From: Codonopsis lanceolata
Taxonomy: Eukaryota > Streptophyta > Magnoliopsida > Asterales > Campanulaceae
DNA: 64,000 bases
Assembly: GCA_013146195.2 (NCBI GenBank)
Contig: CM028382.1
Coordinates: forward strand, 114,899,023 to 114,963,022
Reading direction: 5' to 3'
The position numbers and the translations under genes were made by a program. Positions 10,780-20,790 of this stretch are shown here, piece after piece. Within the stretch, counting starts at the first letter, position 1, and the number at the start of each line of letters is the position of its first letter. The notes under the pieces are model-generated. The model worked only from the letters and a program-made list of their open reading frames with translations. It did not search any database and was not told where the DNA came from.

Positions 10780-11690
10780 TAGCAAGCCTTCTACTATTTC
10801 TGGGCGAACACATCTTAGAAGTGGTTTTGAGAATGATCTTCGATATAGCACTTCTCCGATTACGGTGTGCATCTGACTGCTCTTCTTGCCATGCTCCATG
10901 TATTTTCCTTGTCGTTTGGAAGTGTTTCTTGCTCAATATATCTTCTTATGTCATCAATCCAGCAATATGTTATCTGCTCAACCATCATCACATGTTTTCT
11001 ATGAATAGCCGGGTCAGCTAGGATTTTGGCCCATGTTCCCCAGAGAGCTCGCTAAGCTCGGTTGTGGCCAATTTGGAGAGGTAATTAGCCTTCTTGTTGT
11101 TGGCTCTACCAATCTAATGTAGTTCCCGGTATTCGAATTGAGCAAAAATGCTCGCGGCAAGCTCTTTGTACTTGTTCAGTATGGGGTGATTGGTCCCATA
11201 TTACCCCAAAATTTGCTTCACGACGAGTTGTGAGTCGCTAAAGATTAAGATTTTAGTTGCTCCTATTTTGAAACACCAGCTCGGCCCCTACGATTAAGGC
11301 TTCGTACTCAGTGACATTGTTTGATGTTTGAAAATTGAGCTTGAGTGCCTATCTGGTGTCATGAGTAAAATGTCGATCCCATTTCTGTTATCGCTTGACA
11401 AACCATCAACAAACAATGTCCAAGGCTGAGCTGGTCTGGGTTTATGGACGAGCCCTTGCTTGGACACTTGTTCATTCATCGGGGGCTCCTGGCTTGATGG
11501 GGAGCTTTTGCCTTCTGCCGAGTTGAATGAAGTTTCATAAATGAAATCAAGAATCATTTGGGCTTTGATTGCTTTCCTTGGGAGGTAAGTGATTGCATAT
11601 TCTATTAGTTCGACAACCCACCTCATCATTCTTCCCGCGACATCCGATTTGTGCAAGATCATTCGCAGAGGTAGATCAGTATATACCCCA
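10780..11690 (-). pseudogene. Gypsy RNase H and RT-integrase linker remnant
   Basis: Minus-strand frames give LRMILHKSDVAGRMMRWVVE, then ITYLPRKAIKAQMILDFI, then PWTLFVDGLSS: the RNase H connection and first catalytic Asp region of a Tat-type pol. Further left come SNNVTEYEALIVGAEL (the second RNase H motif) and, near 10850-10950, YIEQETLPNDKE and ARRAV, the linker that precedes integrase. Stops and frameshifts are many. Integrase itself is absent to the left, where foreign LTR sequence begins. Confidence 0.75.
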
Positions 11691-12012
11691 ATTTTGTGAG
11701 CTTTGAAGTAGGGCTTTAGCTTTTCGGGCCGTCATGATTAAAGCTAATATGAGTCATATGACCTTTTCCACTTTCATGTATCGAGTCTCAACATCAGTGA
11801 GTGCGTGAGAGACATATTAGATTGACCTTTGCTAGGCTCCTTCTTCTCGCAGCAAGACCGAAGCTATTGTTGTTTCTGATGCTAAGAGGTAGACGTATAA
11901 CCTCTTACCTGAGACAGGGCTGCTCAGTGGAGGGGGGCTATCAAGGTATTTTTTTTAAGCTCGGAGAAGACGAGGTCACAGTCATCGCTCAACGTAAATT
12001 TTTTGGCGTTGC

Positions 12013-12598
12013 TCAAGATTTTGAAGAGGGCAGGCTTTTCTCTACCGACTTTGAGATGAACCTTCCCAGGGTGACAATCCTCCCATTTAGCTTTTGGACC
12101 TGTTTGCTGCCGGTCGGTTCTTTCATCTCAACAAGGGCCTTGATCTTCCTCGGGTTAGCCTCGATCCTTCTTTCATTGACCATGTATCCTAGAAACTTTC
12201 CTGCCCTTACGCCAAAGGCACATTTGGCCGAGTTCAACTTCACCTTGTTCCTCCTGAGGTTTCCAAAGGTTTTGGTGAGGTCCTTGACATGGTTGGACTT
12301 ATTTGTTTTGATTACCATGCCGTCAATGTAGGCTTTGACGTTTCTTCCCAATTGGTCCCTAAATACCTTGTTCACCATCCGCTGGTAGGTTGCTCCAGCG
12401 TTCTTCAGGCTGAATAACATCATGTTATAGCGGTAGAGAGCTCCCATAGCTCTAAAGGTGGTGCTCCCTTGGTCATCTTTACACATTTTTATCTGGTGGT
12501 AACCTGAATATGCGTCTACGAAGCTTAAGATTTTGTACCTCGAAATAGAGTCAACCAGCTGATCTATTCTCGGTAGGGGGTACTAATCTTTCGGGCAT
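12013..12598 (-). pseudogene. Gypsy reverse transcriptase, C-terminal part
   Basis: From the nested element's left end the minus strand reads CPKD, a stop, YPLPRIDQLVDS, LSFVDAYSGYHQIKM, then an open stretch (12486-12013) with SLKNAGATYQRMVNKVFR, VKAYIDGMVIKT (the YIDD box degraded to YIDG), KCAFGVRAGKFLGYMV and KEPTGSKQVQKLNGRI. This is the second half of RT. The first half resumes at 19610, 7 kb away, with the codons DLNQA directly preceding CPKD. The loss of the second catalytic Asp confirms inactivity. Confidence 0.9.
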
Positions 12599-13207
12599 TG
12601 TAGACACCCCAATTTTGTGCCCTTACGATATTATGTCCTATAATAATGATAACATATATTTTGTAAATTTATTGGACTTGCAAATGTTGCTTTCCGTTAG
12701 TGTTTCAATTAACTGGACTTAATTAGAGTTAAATGATACTTATAAAACATATCAAGGCTTAAACTGAAAAATTAACTTTTTTACCATAAAAGCCCATATG
12801 GAGCCACTCCCCATGGCTTGGTGCCATTCCCCATATGAGGGAGCCGCTCCATGCTCCTTCATCTCCTCTGGACGGTGAAACACTGTTGTTTTCTCAACCG
12901 CCTCGTGCTTTCATGCGTTGTTTTGTTCCCAAGCTTCCGCCAAGAAAGCCATGCACATAATTGAGAGAACGCCGTCGTTTAATCGACCATTCTTCTCCTA
13001 TAAATAGAGGCTTTGGGCCCTCATTCCGAAAATACCAAAAAAGACTATCAGAGAGACGATACATACAATCAATACACAAATTGCCTTCCCAAAGCCTCCT
13101 CTATCAAAGAAGCCAAGAAGCCAAAGAAGAAGAAGAAAACCTCCTTGCTCTGCACCCCGTAGTGAGCCATCTGAAGATCCAATCTTTGCCCCCCAGCAAG
13201 CCGATCA

Positions 13208-13285
13208 CATACTCATACTCATACTCATACTCATACTCATACTCATAATCATATTCATACCCATACCCATACTCATACTCATACA
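13208..13285 (+). repeat. (CATACT)n microsatellite
   Basis: About 13 tandem hexamers CATACT with a few variants (CATAAT, CATATT, CATACC), inside the LTR. Open frames through it read as Tyr-Ser or Tyr-Glu repeats and are not genes. Confidence 0.95.
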
Positions 13286-13466
13286 TAAAAAAGACTTACT
13301 CTCTCGAAATGACATGGGAAACACACTTGAAGTTTTCGAGTGCCTAGTGAGCTAAAGCTAAAGCCTAGGCGTATATACCGGGTCAGACATTTACGCTTCA
13401 AAAGGTAAGTACTAATTTACTGTCTTTTCTCATTAATATAAACAATGTAAATATCAATATTATGCA

Positions 13467-13468
<2 letters not shown>

Positions 13469-13520
<52 letters not shown>
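13469..13520. repeat. (AT)n microsatellite
   Basis: Uninterrupted AT dinucleotides of about 50 bases inside the LTR. Confidence 0.95.
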
Positions 13521-13526
<6 letters not shown>

Positions 13527-13906
13527 AATATTTAGGTATAAACACATATACATAGCTGTTACTATGCCCAAATAACATTAAACAAAGTAATGTTATTTTC
13601 AACATATATACATATAATAAATACTTTTTCTGGATTATATACATTTAAAAGTATGTTAATTTATTAAAACCTTAAAATGAGACCGAAAGGGCGAGTTGAG
13701 TGCCTAACCCCTAGCCTTCGAACCTACACATTTTTTGGAATAACTGGTTTTTCTTTGTTTAACCTTAAAATAGAGGTATCGACTATGTCTACATATATTT
13801 AGAGTCCACAACGAGACCTGACGTATTCTACGCGCTTTGATGTTTCTTGAGACACGTCGTCGTTTTCACACCGGATGATGGGCGTAGCAAAACGGGGTTC
13901 TCACAG

Positions 13907-13924
13907 TGGTGATTCTGCTGGGGA
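13907..13924 (+). promoter_or_regulatory. Primer-binding site of the nested element
   Basis: TGGTGATTCTGCTGGGGA begins one base after the LTR. Tat/Ogre elements typically carry TGGCGACTC.GCTGGGGA here, matching an arginine tRNA 3' end; two transitions separate this copy from that form. Confidence 0.85.
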
Positions 13925-15138
13925 TATTGTTTCAAAAAAAACAAATGAGGGCTAGACTCAATTTTCTTTAGGGTTGATAAATTATTTTTACATACTTGAC
14001 ATGTTATTACACATAGTCAAGATTTTTATTTTTTTACATATATATATGTTGAAAATATTAATTGCTTTGTCGATACAATACATTGTATATGCTATGTTGA
14101 TATTAATGTTTGCATTGCCAATAGACATTTGTAATGTACATTTCTGATGGCGAAAAGCCCCACAAGTAAATATTATTTTTTTTGTCAATTTTATTTTGGG
14201 GATTATGACAAACATGTAATAATAGGAATAAATAGTTTTCTCGCTTTTCTTTTTATTTATTGTTGGAATGGCCGTCTCGCGATCGCTCCGTCCCTCATGG
14301 GATTTAAACTAATCAGCCAAGAAAATCCACACAAACAAAAAGACAAACATTTTTACTGCTTTATATTACTGTAAAAAGTTTCCAGCTTTCCTAGCTGATT
14401 CACATTTTTACTGATTTAAACATTTTTGCTGCTTTATATATATATCTTATTAGGACACTTCATTGACCGGTCGATTTTTATACCCCAAAATTAATGACCA
14501 ATCTCAGTGGCAAGAAGATATTTTCTTGATTAAAATACACTGGGGTTGATTAATAAATTTGATGGTATATCATTAGAATGATTCGAATGGTGGATCCCAG
14601 AAAGAGTATAGGTCTTTTGCCCATGATTTGTCCGATCTTGGGAAGTCGAAAGACAGGTGGAATACGAAGGTCTTATACTCTGGAGAAAGAATCCACTGTT
14701 CCAGGACCTAATAAAAAGAGTCATAACAAAGTTATGCTTGTCCGACCAACTCTAAGACAAACAAAAAATTGTCCATTTAATAAAAATGCGCATTGTACCT
14801 TTCAACCCAAGCCTTTGAGCCATACCTTCTTCGACTTTTTTTCCTAGAAACCTGGCCCGTACCTGGAAGGGAAGAGACAATTATGGTCGTTTGGTAAGAG
14901 AATTAGGCTCGAATACAAAAGTCAGTTTAGACAGTACATATTTGAGTTTGAATACAAAGATAGTTCAGATAGTTCAGATTTTGGTTTGAATACAAATGCC
15001 AGTTTAGCAAAGACAGATTTGGGTAGAATGGCTGCCGAAGACAAACAGATTGCTGTTAGTCTCGAAATAGATGCTCTCGGATATGCTCCGCATCCTGAAT
15101 TCTAGGATTGGCTGAAGCGAGAATTGGACACCCATATA
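13925..15138 (+). other. Leader and decayed gag 5' region of the nested element
   Basis: No recognisable domain. The open stretch at 14578-14847 is basic and Pro/Arg-rich but has no family signature; the remainder is AT-rich with stops. By position it is the untranslated leader and the start of gag. Confidence 0.45.
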
Positions 15139-16201
15139 TAGAGCTGTCAAATAGGGCAAAAGCCCACGGGCATGCCCGCCCTGCCACCTATTAGGGGCGG
15201 GTTGGGTTGATGTATTAGATACCCGTTTGGATGCGGGCTTTTCAGGCTTTGCCCGCAAGGGCTGCGGGCGTTTGCGGGTTGAGGCGGGCAGCCCGTACTT
15301 TCTTATAAGTTATAATTCTTAAACATTGCACAACACTAGCACCACATCCCAACAACTGCCCAACCCAAGCGACCCAAGCCCATTCCATTTTCAATTAGAG
15401 TTAGGGTTAGTAGTTGGTACTCTACCGATCTACTCTCACTCAAAAACCAAAACTTGAAAATACTATCACTCTCTCTCATGCTCACGCTCACACACGGCTT
15501 CCGATTCTGACTTTCTTCCTCCGGTGATTGTGTCAATGTCACTGGTCCAACGCCTTCCCTACTTCGGTGCTTCCGTCTCAAACTCTCATCTCTCTCTTAT
15601 CTTACGCTCTCTCTCTCTCTCCTTGCTTCGGTTTCCAGGGTTAGTTTGTACATCACTTGATTTATTTTTTTTGACTTATCAGTGGGTGGCAAGTTGATAC
15701 ATATTTCAGTGGATGTTTCCAATGTTCCCTCTGCCTCTATGTTGATACATATTTTGACTATTGAGATGATTTCATTTTTTGTACAGAGATCTCTAAAGTC
15801 TGTTGCACTAATGCTTCCCTGTAATTTTGTAATTTAATGGATTTGAATTTATTGGATTTGCAATTTTATAATTTTGTTATTTAGTATTTGTCTATTTGAA
15901 ATATTTTGCATTTAATGGTTTATAAATTATGATTTTATGTTGTATGATTTCTTATTTATGTAATTTTGTTATTTAGTATTTGAAATAATTTCTTATTTTG
16001 AATTTAATGCCTTAATGGTTTATGAATTGATAATAAATAAATAAATAAATAAAATGCATTTTTTGCGGGCTTGCCCGCGGCCCTACGTGGGGCAAATTGG
16101 GCCAAAAGATTCAAGGACCGCCAAGGATGCGGGCTTTCCCGCCATTGATGGGCTTTCGGCCCACGGCAAACCCGCCCTGTTTGCCCGTTTTGACAACTCT
16201 A
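15139..16201. mobile_element. Non-autonomous hAT transposon
   Basis: 1063 bp with terminal inverted repeats TAGAGCTGTCAAA at the left and, reading inward from the right, TAGAGTTGTCAAA. It is flanked by an 8-bp target duplication CCCATATA (15131-15138) and CCCACATA (16202-16209), 7 of 8 identical. Subterminal regions are rich in GCGGGC and GCCCGC words in both orientations. No transposase ORF is present, so it needed a helper. Confidence 0.9.
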
Positions 16202-16259
16202 CCCACATAGAAAGGGTGACAAACCATTCGGTCGGGAATCTGTTGGAAGGTTTAGCATA

Positions 16260-17700
16260 AATCTTCTCTTGATTTTCTTAGCAAATCAAGAATTTACAAC
16301 CCTCAGCTGACAATCCTTTTGCCATCCCAAAATCCAAAATTCCCATAGAGAATGCCTTCCCTCAAAACACCAATACATTTGGTGTTTGCTCACCTCACCC
16401 AAATATCAATCCTTCCACCCAAGACGCCATCATCCCAAGCCAAAACACTTATAACTCTCCTTCACAAAATACCCCACCTCCAAACACCGACCTAACACTC
16501 TTTTACCTCAGCAGCTGCCATCAAAGAACATCCCCCACCAATGACTCAAAAGTTACTTTGCTCATGACCCTACAACAGCTTTCACCCAACAAATGTTCCC
16601 CAAACCCCAACTAGAATAATCAGTGTAAACTCTCTACACAAGGCTCACCAGAATGGATCAGAACCCTCAAATAGAAATACATACAATGTGTCTCTCACAC
16701 AATAGTGCTCCAGCCAAAGACAAAAGAGGGAAACACATTTATATTACTCAGCAATCAAATCTTAGTCAACCACTTCGCCCCACCCGAAAGAGAAGAAGAA
16801 ACATAAAAAAGGAAGGCATTATGATGTTTTACCTGCTTCAAGGTCTTATGTTTTCAGAACGCTATGGGCCCATGTCCAGCTCAAACCGCTCGAGGGTTAT
16901 AAATCCCCAAGCCCATTACCCGGGAAATGGAACCCCACTCAGTATTGTGAATACCATCATTGCCATGGACACCTCACTGACAAGTGTTACCTGCTGAGGC
17001 ATGCCATCCAAGACCTCGTCGATAGAAAAATCATCATAGTACCAGATGTAGAGAACAACCCTCCACCACAGATCAATGCAATCATGAATGAACAAAATTA
17101 TCTATCTGCTCAGTGTAGAAATAATAAAGAACCTTCAACATACATTGTTGTTTCTTCACCTGCAAAGGAAACAAACTTGGATTGTAACATGCTCTCCTGG
17201 AGCGTCATATTAAACAGTCAAGGTTCACCTCAAGGAAAAGTGAACAACCTAGAGAAAGCTACTTGGATAGGCGGGGATGTCAGTCATCTTACCAGATTAG
17301 GTTGAGTCTACCAACCAAACCAATAAATTGGTGATCATTCTAGCAAAGACAAAGAGACCAACATTGGGGCTAGAAAGATGGAAGATATCCTACTAGCCCA
17401 AATGAAAAAGACTCAAGACAACATATCAATTTGGGGCTTGCTATGTGCCTCCAAAACACATCGTGACACTCTGGCTAAATCTTTGATTCAAGTAGTTATC
17501 CTTATTGAAATCTCTCCTGATGAGTTAACTTAAATGATAGGGAATATCCACTTTGGAAATGTGATTATGTTCACCGACCTTGAATCTACCAAAAAAAGGA
17601 ACCGACCACATTGATGCTCTATACATCACCGTCGGAATTATGGAAAAGAGGGTACCGGGAGTCCTAGTAGACAATGACTCATCTCTGAATGTCTGTGATG
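16260..17700 (+). pseudogene. Ogre/Tat gag finger and aspartic protease remnants
   Basis: A continuous frame from about 16925 to 17305 holds YCEYHHCHGHLTDKCYLL, the cysteine/histidine finger at the end of Tat gag, then RHAIQDLVDRKI and PPPQINAIMN. After frame changes, SIWGLLCASKTHRDTLAKSL (about 17430-17490) and, at 17580-17700, DALYITVGIMEKRVPGVLVD with DNDSSLNV represent the protease; the active site DNGSALN-type motif has Gly changed to Asp. Sequence upstream (16270-16620) is Pro/Asn/Thr-rich as in gag. Coding capacity is lost. Confidence 0.8.
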
Positions 17701-18540
17701 TCTTAATTATTTACCTCGCAAGTGTACGGATCAATAGCAAGTATATTGTACGGAAAGCAAAGGTTGAACCACAGAGACAAGAAATATCTAAAGCAAGTAA
17801 ACAGGTAACAATTAAACTAATGGGTGGTTTGCTTTATTAATCTAAATTATTCTACTAGAAAGCAATTAATCTAATTAACAATTTATTATATCAGCAAACA
17901 CAGTTAGTGAAGATCTAATGGAGGGAAGAATCTAGGAATTTGGATTCACTTGTATCTACTCTAATGCTCTTTTGCTTAATGTATCAATCAATTAATCTTG
18001 AGTTCGTTCACAAAAAATTGGTATAAGTCGCCAAATTATAATTCAGTCTCCATCCTAAATAATTCATCCGAGTCTATACTCTTAAGAACAAGAACATATG
18101 AATTTCCGTCTGTCACTCAGAAACATGCATATGAACCTAACCCTAACTTATCACTCTCGTGCATCGATAGGTTTAATTTATCACAATGGTGAGTCCAGTG
18201 TACGACATATGCATATGACCGTACAATTATCCGCACCTCTTAGTCTTTGAATCCGGTGATACCATTCATTAGGAAAAATCCAAATAGCAAAGAAATTGAT
18301 AAACACTGTGATCAACAAGATTTGATTGAATAAAAATATATAACAGAGCAGAAGATTCGATACAAGTTACCTCAAATTCTTAGATATGAGCGGTTAGTTC
18401 ATCCTTAACGATGAACATATCGATGGGATGAAAGAATACATGAATGATCTTCTAAAACTATGATTACAAACAATAAAAACTCTAAATTACACACTAAATT
18501 CAGATTATTTTCGTCCTCCAACCTAGGGTTACAAGGCTTG
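17700..18540 (-). repeat. Probable LTR fragment in minus orientation
   Basis: The Tat protease frame stops abruptly at about 17698. On the minus strand the text there reads CTCTGTGGTTCAACC, then GATCCGTACACTTGCGAGG, which is the usual wording near the 3' end of gypsy LTRs. It extends through AT-rich sequence towards the hairpin array. Right end and target duplication were not resolved. Confidence 0.4.
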
Positions 18541-18553
18541 GAAAAAGAATTTC

Positions 18554-19096
18554 GATGTTGCAAGCATAAGCTGCAATGTCAAAAGAAAAAAAGTATATAC
18601 ATGTTTTTTGATATTGTAAGCAGAAGCTGCATTATCAATTGGTTTGCAAATGAAAAAGGATTTTCGATGTTGCAAGCAGAAGTTGCAATGTCAACTAGAT
18701 TTTGAAAAGAAAAAAATTGATGTTGCAAGTAGAAGCTACAACATCAATTGGAATTTGAAAAGGAAAAAAAGTTTTGATCTTGCAAGCAGAAGCTACAAGG
18801 TCAATTTGAGTTTGGGAAAACAAAAAAATTGTTGATATTGCAAGCAGAAGCTGGAATATCAATTGGATTTTGAAAATTCGATGTTGCAAGCTCAAGCTGC
18901 CACATCAATTTGAGTTTGGAAAAGAAAGGCTTTGATATTACAAGCAGAAGTTGCAATATCAATTGAGTTTTGAAAAAAAATTGATGTTGCAAGCAGAAGC
19001 TGCAATGTCATTTTAAAAAAATACGATGTTGCAAGTAGAAGATGCAATGTCATTTTTTAAAAAATATCCAATGTTGCAAGCAGAAGTTGCAATGTC
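18554..19096 (+). repeat. Tandem array of eleven 27-nt hairpin units
   Basis: Units start at 18554, 18610, 18666, 18719, 18776, 18834, 18880, 18934, 18983, 19025 and 19070. Each is exactly 27 nt: outer arm GATNTT, spacer GCAA, inner arm GCAG, loop AAG, inner arm CTGC, outer arm AANATC or AATGTC. Spacers between units vary from about 15 to 31 nt and are A/T-rich. Paired positions change together: the fourth outer base pair is G-T, G-C, A-T or C-G in different copies, and the inner GCAG/CTGC becomes GTAG/CTAC in unit 4. It lies between the truncated coding part and the 3' LTR. Confidence 0.85.
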
Positions 19097-19292
19097 ATAA
19101 AAAAAGAGAAGGAGAAGGGGAGAAATTCCACCAAGCCCGACTTGCATTGCACATGTTTTAAAACTCATATCATACGTGAAAACAATATCTTCTTGTGATG
19201 CATGTCCCGAAATCAAGAGTCTATGTCTTATCAACGACGTTCATTTGTATGCGAATTTGCGTTCACTTCCAAACTCCGTCGTTGAGGGGTTT

Positions 19293-19609
19293 TGTAGACA
19301 CCTCAATTTCGTATCCTTATGATATAATGTCCTATAATAATGATAACATATATTTTATAAATTTATTGGACTTACAAATGTTGTTTTCCGTTAGTGTTTC
19401 AGTTAACTGGACTTAACAGGAGTTAAATGATACTTATAAAACATATTAGGGCTTAAACTAAAAATTGACTTTTTCCCATAAAACACCCATATGGAGCCGT
19501 TCCTCATGGCTTGATGCCGCTCCCCATATGAGGGAGCCGCACCATGCTCCTTCCTCTCATCTGCATGCTGAAATGCTGCCGTTTCCTCAGCCGCCTCGTG
19601 CTTTCATGC
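19293..19609 (+). repeat. Truncated 3' LTR of the nested element
   Basis: Aligns with the first 317 bases of 12599-13905, starting TGTAGACACC after the purine run GAGGGG (19284-19290). It ends at GCTTTCATGC, where the older gypsy RT sequence resumes (TTGATTTAAGTC). About 1 kb of LTR is missing. CATGC is present in both partners at the breakpoint. Confidence 0.9.
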
Positions 19610-19900
19610 TTGATTTAAGTCAGTGAAATCCACGCACATTCTCCATTTTCCGTTTGTCTTTTTTACCATCACCACATTTGCTATCCAAGTGGGATAGTGA
19701 ATCTTTTAATGGTTTTGGCCCATAATAATTTTGTCACATTCTCGTTGATGGTCTCCTACTTTTTCGGAGAGAAGTACCCCGACTTCTGTTGAATAGGTAT
19801 GTATTTGGGATCCACACCCAATCGGTGTACCACCACTTCCTTGCTGATTCCTTCCATGTCCTCGGCTCTCCATGCAAACACATCGGTGTTGTCCCTTAGG
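19610..19900 (-). pseudogene. Gypsy reverse transcriptase, N-terminal part
   Basis: On the minus strand, from high to low coordinates, the frames read HRLGVDPKYIPIQQKS, ETINENVTKLLWA, then after a frameshift TWIANVVMVKKTNGKWR (approximate, combining frames), CVDFTDLNQA. These are the opening motifs of Tat RT. The next residues CPKD are found at 12590, on the far side of the nested element. Frameshifts and a stop are present. Confidence 0.85.
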
Positions 19901-20343
19901 AACTGTATAATGGCCTTCCGCTCCTCCTCGGGGATTTCTTTCCTAACTCTAATTTTTCGTTAGAGGTAGTTGAAATTGATAATCACTTCCTCCACATCTT
20001 ATAAGGGTTGTAAGATTGGGTGATCCTTTATGTCAACACTGTCCATTTCCACTCGCTCCTCTATTACCGGGTTGTCGAGGTCCTCGACCTCGGTAGCCTG
20101 CATTAATTGTTATTGGGTGGAGGTCTCCTCGTCGAGCCCTCTTGCTCATTTTGGGGCTTTCCTCTCTTCTATGGTTTCACCCCGCAGGACTTCAAGTTTT
20201 TTAAGTTTCTTCTCGTTTTCTCTTTTTTCACTGATGATATACTCTAAGGTGGTTCTTGCATCATTTCTAAGGACTCCTACACTATTTGGAGTAGGGTATT
20301 TCACTATTTGGTGTGCCACCGAGGCGACCATTTGGAATTTTAC

Positions 20344-20690
20344 TTAAGAGGGTGTATCGAGGATAACATTGTACGGAGAGGGAAGGTCGAGGACCAAAAA
20401 AGTTACGTCCTCACTTCTGGTCGTACCTCCTTCGCCGAGATCAACCTTGAGTGTAATTATCCTTTTGGTTGCTACCTTGTGGCCCATAAATCCTTCTAGT
20501 TGAAGTTGGCTTGGGGTTAGATTGGAATCTCCAAGTCCTAGCGCAAGAAAATACTTATAATACAACACATCTTTTCCTACTCATGTGTCAATCAACACCC
20601 TCTTGATGCAATTATCATGGATTCCAACTTGCAGTGTCAGTAGTTGTTGTCGAGCTCTTGTGTTCATGGCCAGCTCGACGTCCCTAAATA
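20344..20690 (-). pseudogene. Gypsy aspartic protease remnant
   Basis: Minus frame around 20660-20340: KRVLIDTRVGKDVLYYK, ALGLGDSNLTPSQLQLEGF, VTLKVDLGEGG-type text and LVLDLPSPYNVILDTPS. Retroelement proteases have DTGSS at the active site; here it reads DTRVG, so the catalytic turn is destroyed. Confidence 0.8.
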
Positions 20691-20790
20691 CGATCTCGAG
20701 CTCAACTACCGATTCCAACAAAGAATCAACTGAATAGGCCAGGCTGTTAATTATTGTGTTTTTTAGTTGTGTAATGCTATGAACCTCTTA

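Larger units (their letters stand above)
12599..13905 (+). repeat. 5' LTR of the nested Ogre/Tat element
   Basis: 1307 bp, TGTAGACACC to GGTTCTCACA, both ends typical of the Tat/Ogre group. The first part aligns with 19293-19609 at high similarity. It includes a hexamer microsatellite (13208-13285) and an AT run (13469-13520). Confidence 0.85.
12599..19609 (+). mobile_element. Nested Ogre/Tat-type gypsy element with truncated 3' LTR
   Basis: Plus-strand element inside the RT of the older gypsy copy. It has a 1.3-kb 5' LTR (12599-13905) starting TGTAGACACC, a PBS, gag and protease traces (16.3-17.7 kb), a tandem hairpin array, a purine tract, and the first 317 bases of the 3' LTR (19293-19609). 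RT, RNase H and integrase are not found. A hAT element is inserted at 15139-16201, and 17700-18540 looks like a further LTR in minus orientation. The left flank is ...GGGCAT; the right end is a deletion junction. Confidence 0.85.

Noticed and set aside
11801..12331. 176-codon plus-strand ORF
   Set aside because: Antisense shadow of the gypsy reverse transcriptase, whose conserved motifs are on the minus strand.
12961..13286. ORFs with Tyr-Ser or Tyr-Glu repeats on both strands
   Set aside because: Translation of the CATACT microsatellite inside an LTR.
18554..19096. Regular repeats with variable spacers as a CRISPR-like array
   Set aside because: Plant nuclear DNA with no Cas genes; the spacers are A/T-rich decayed repeat sequence and lie inside a retroelement.
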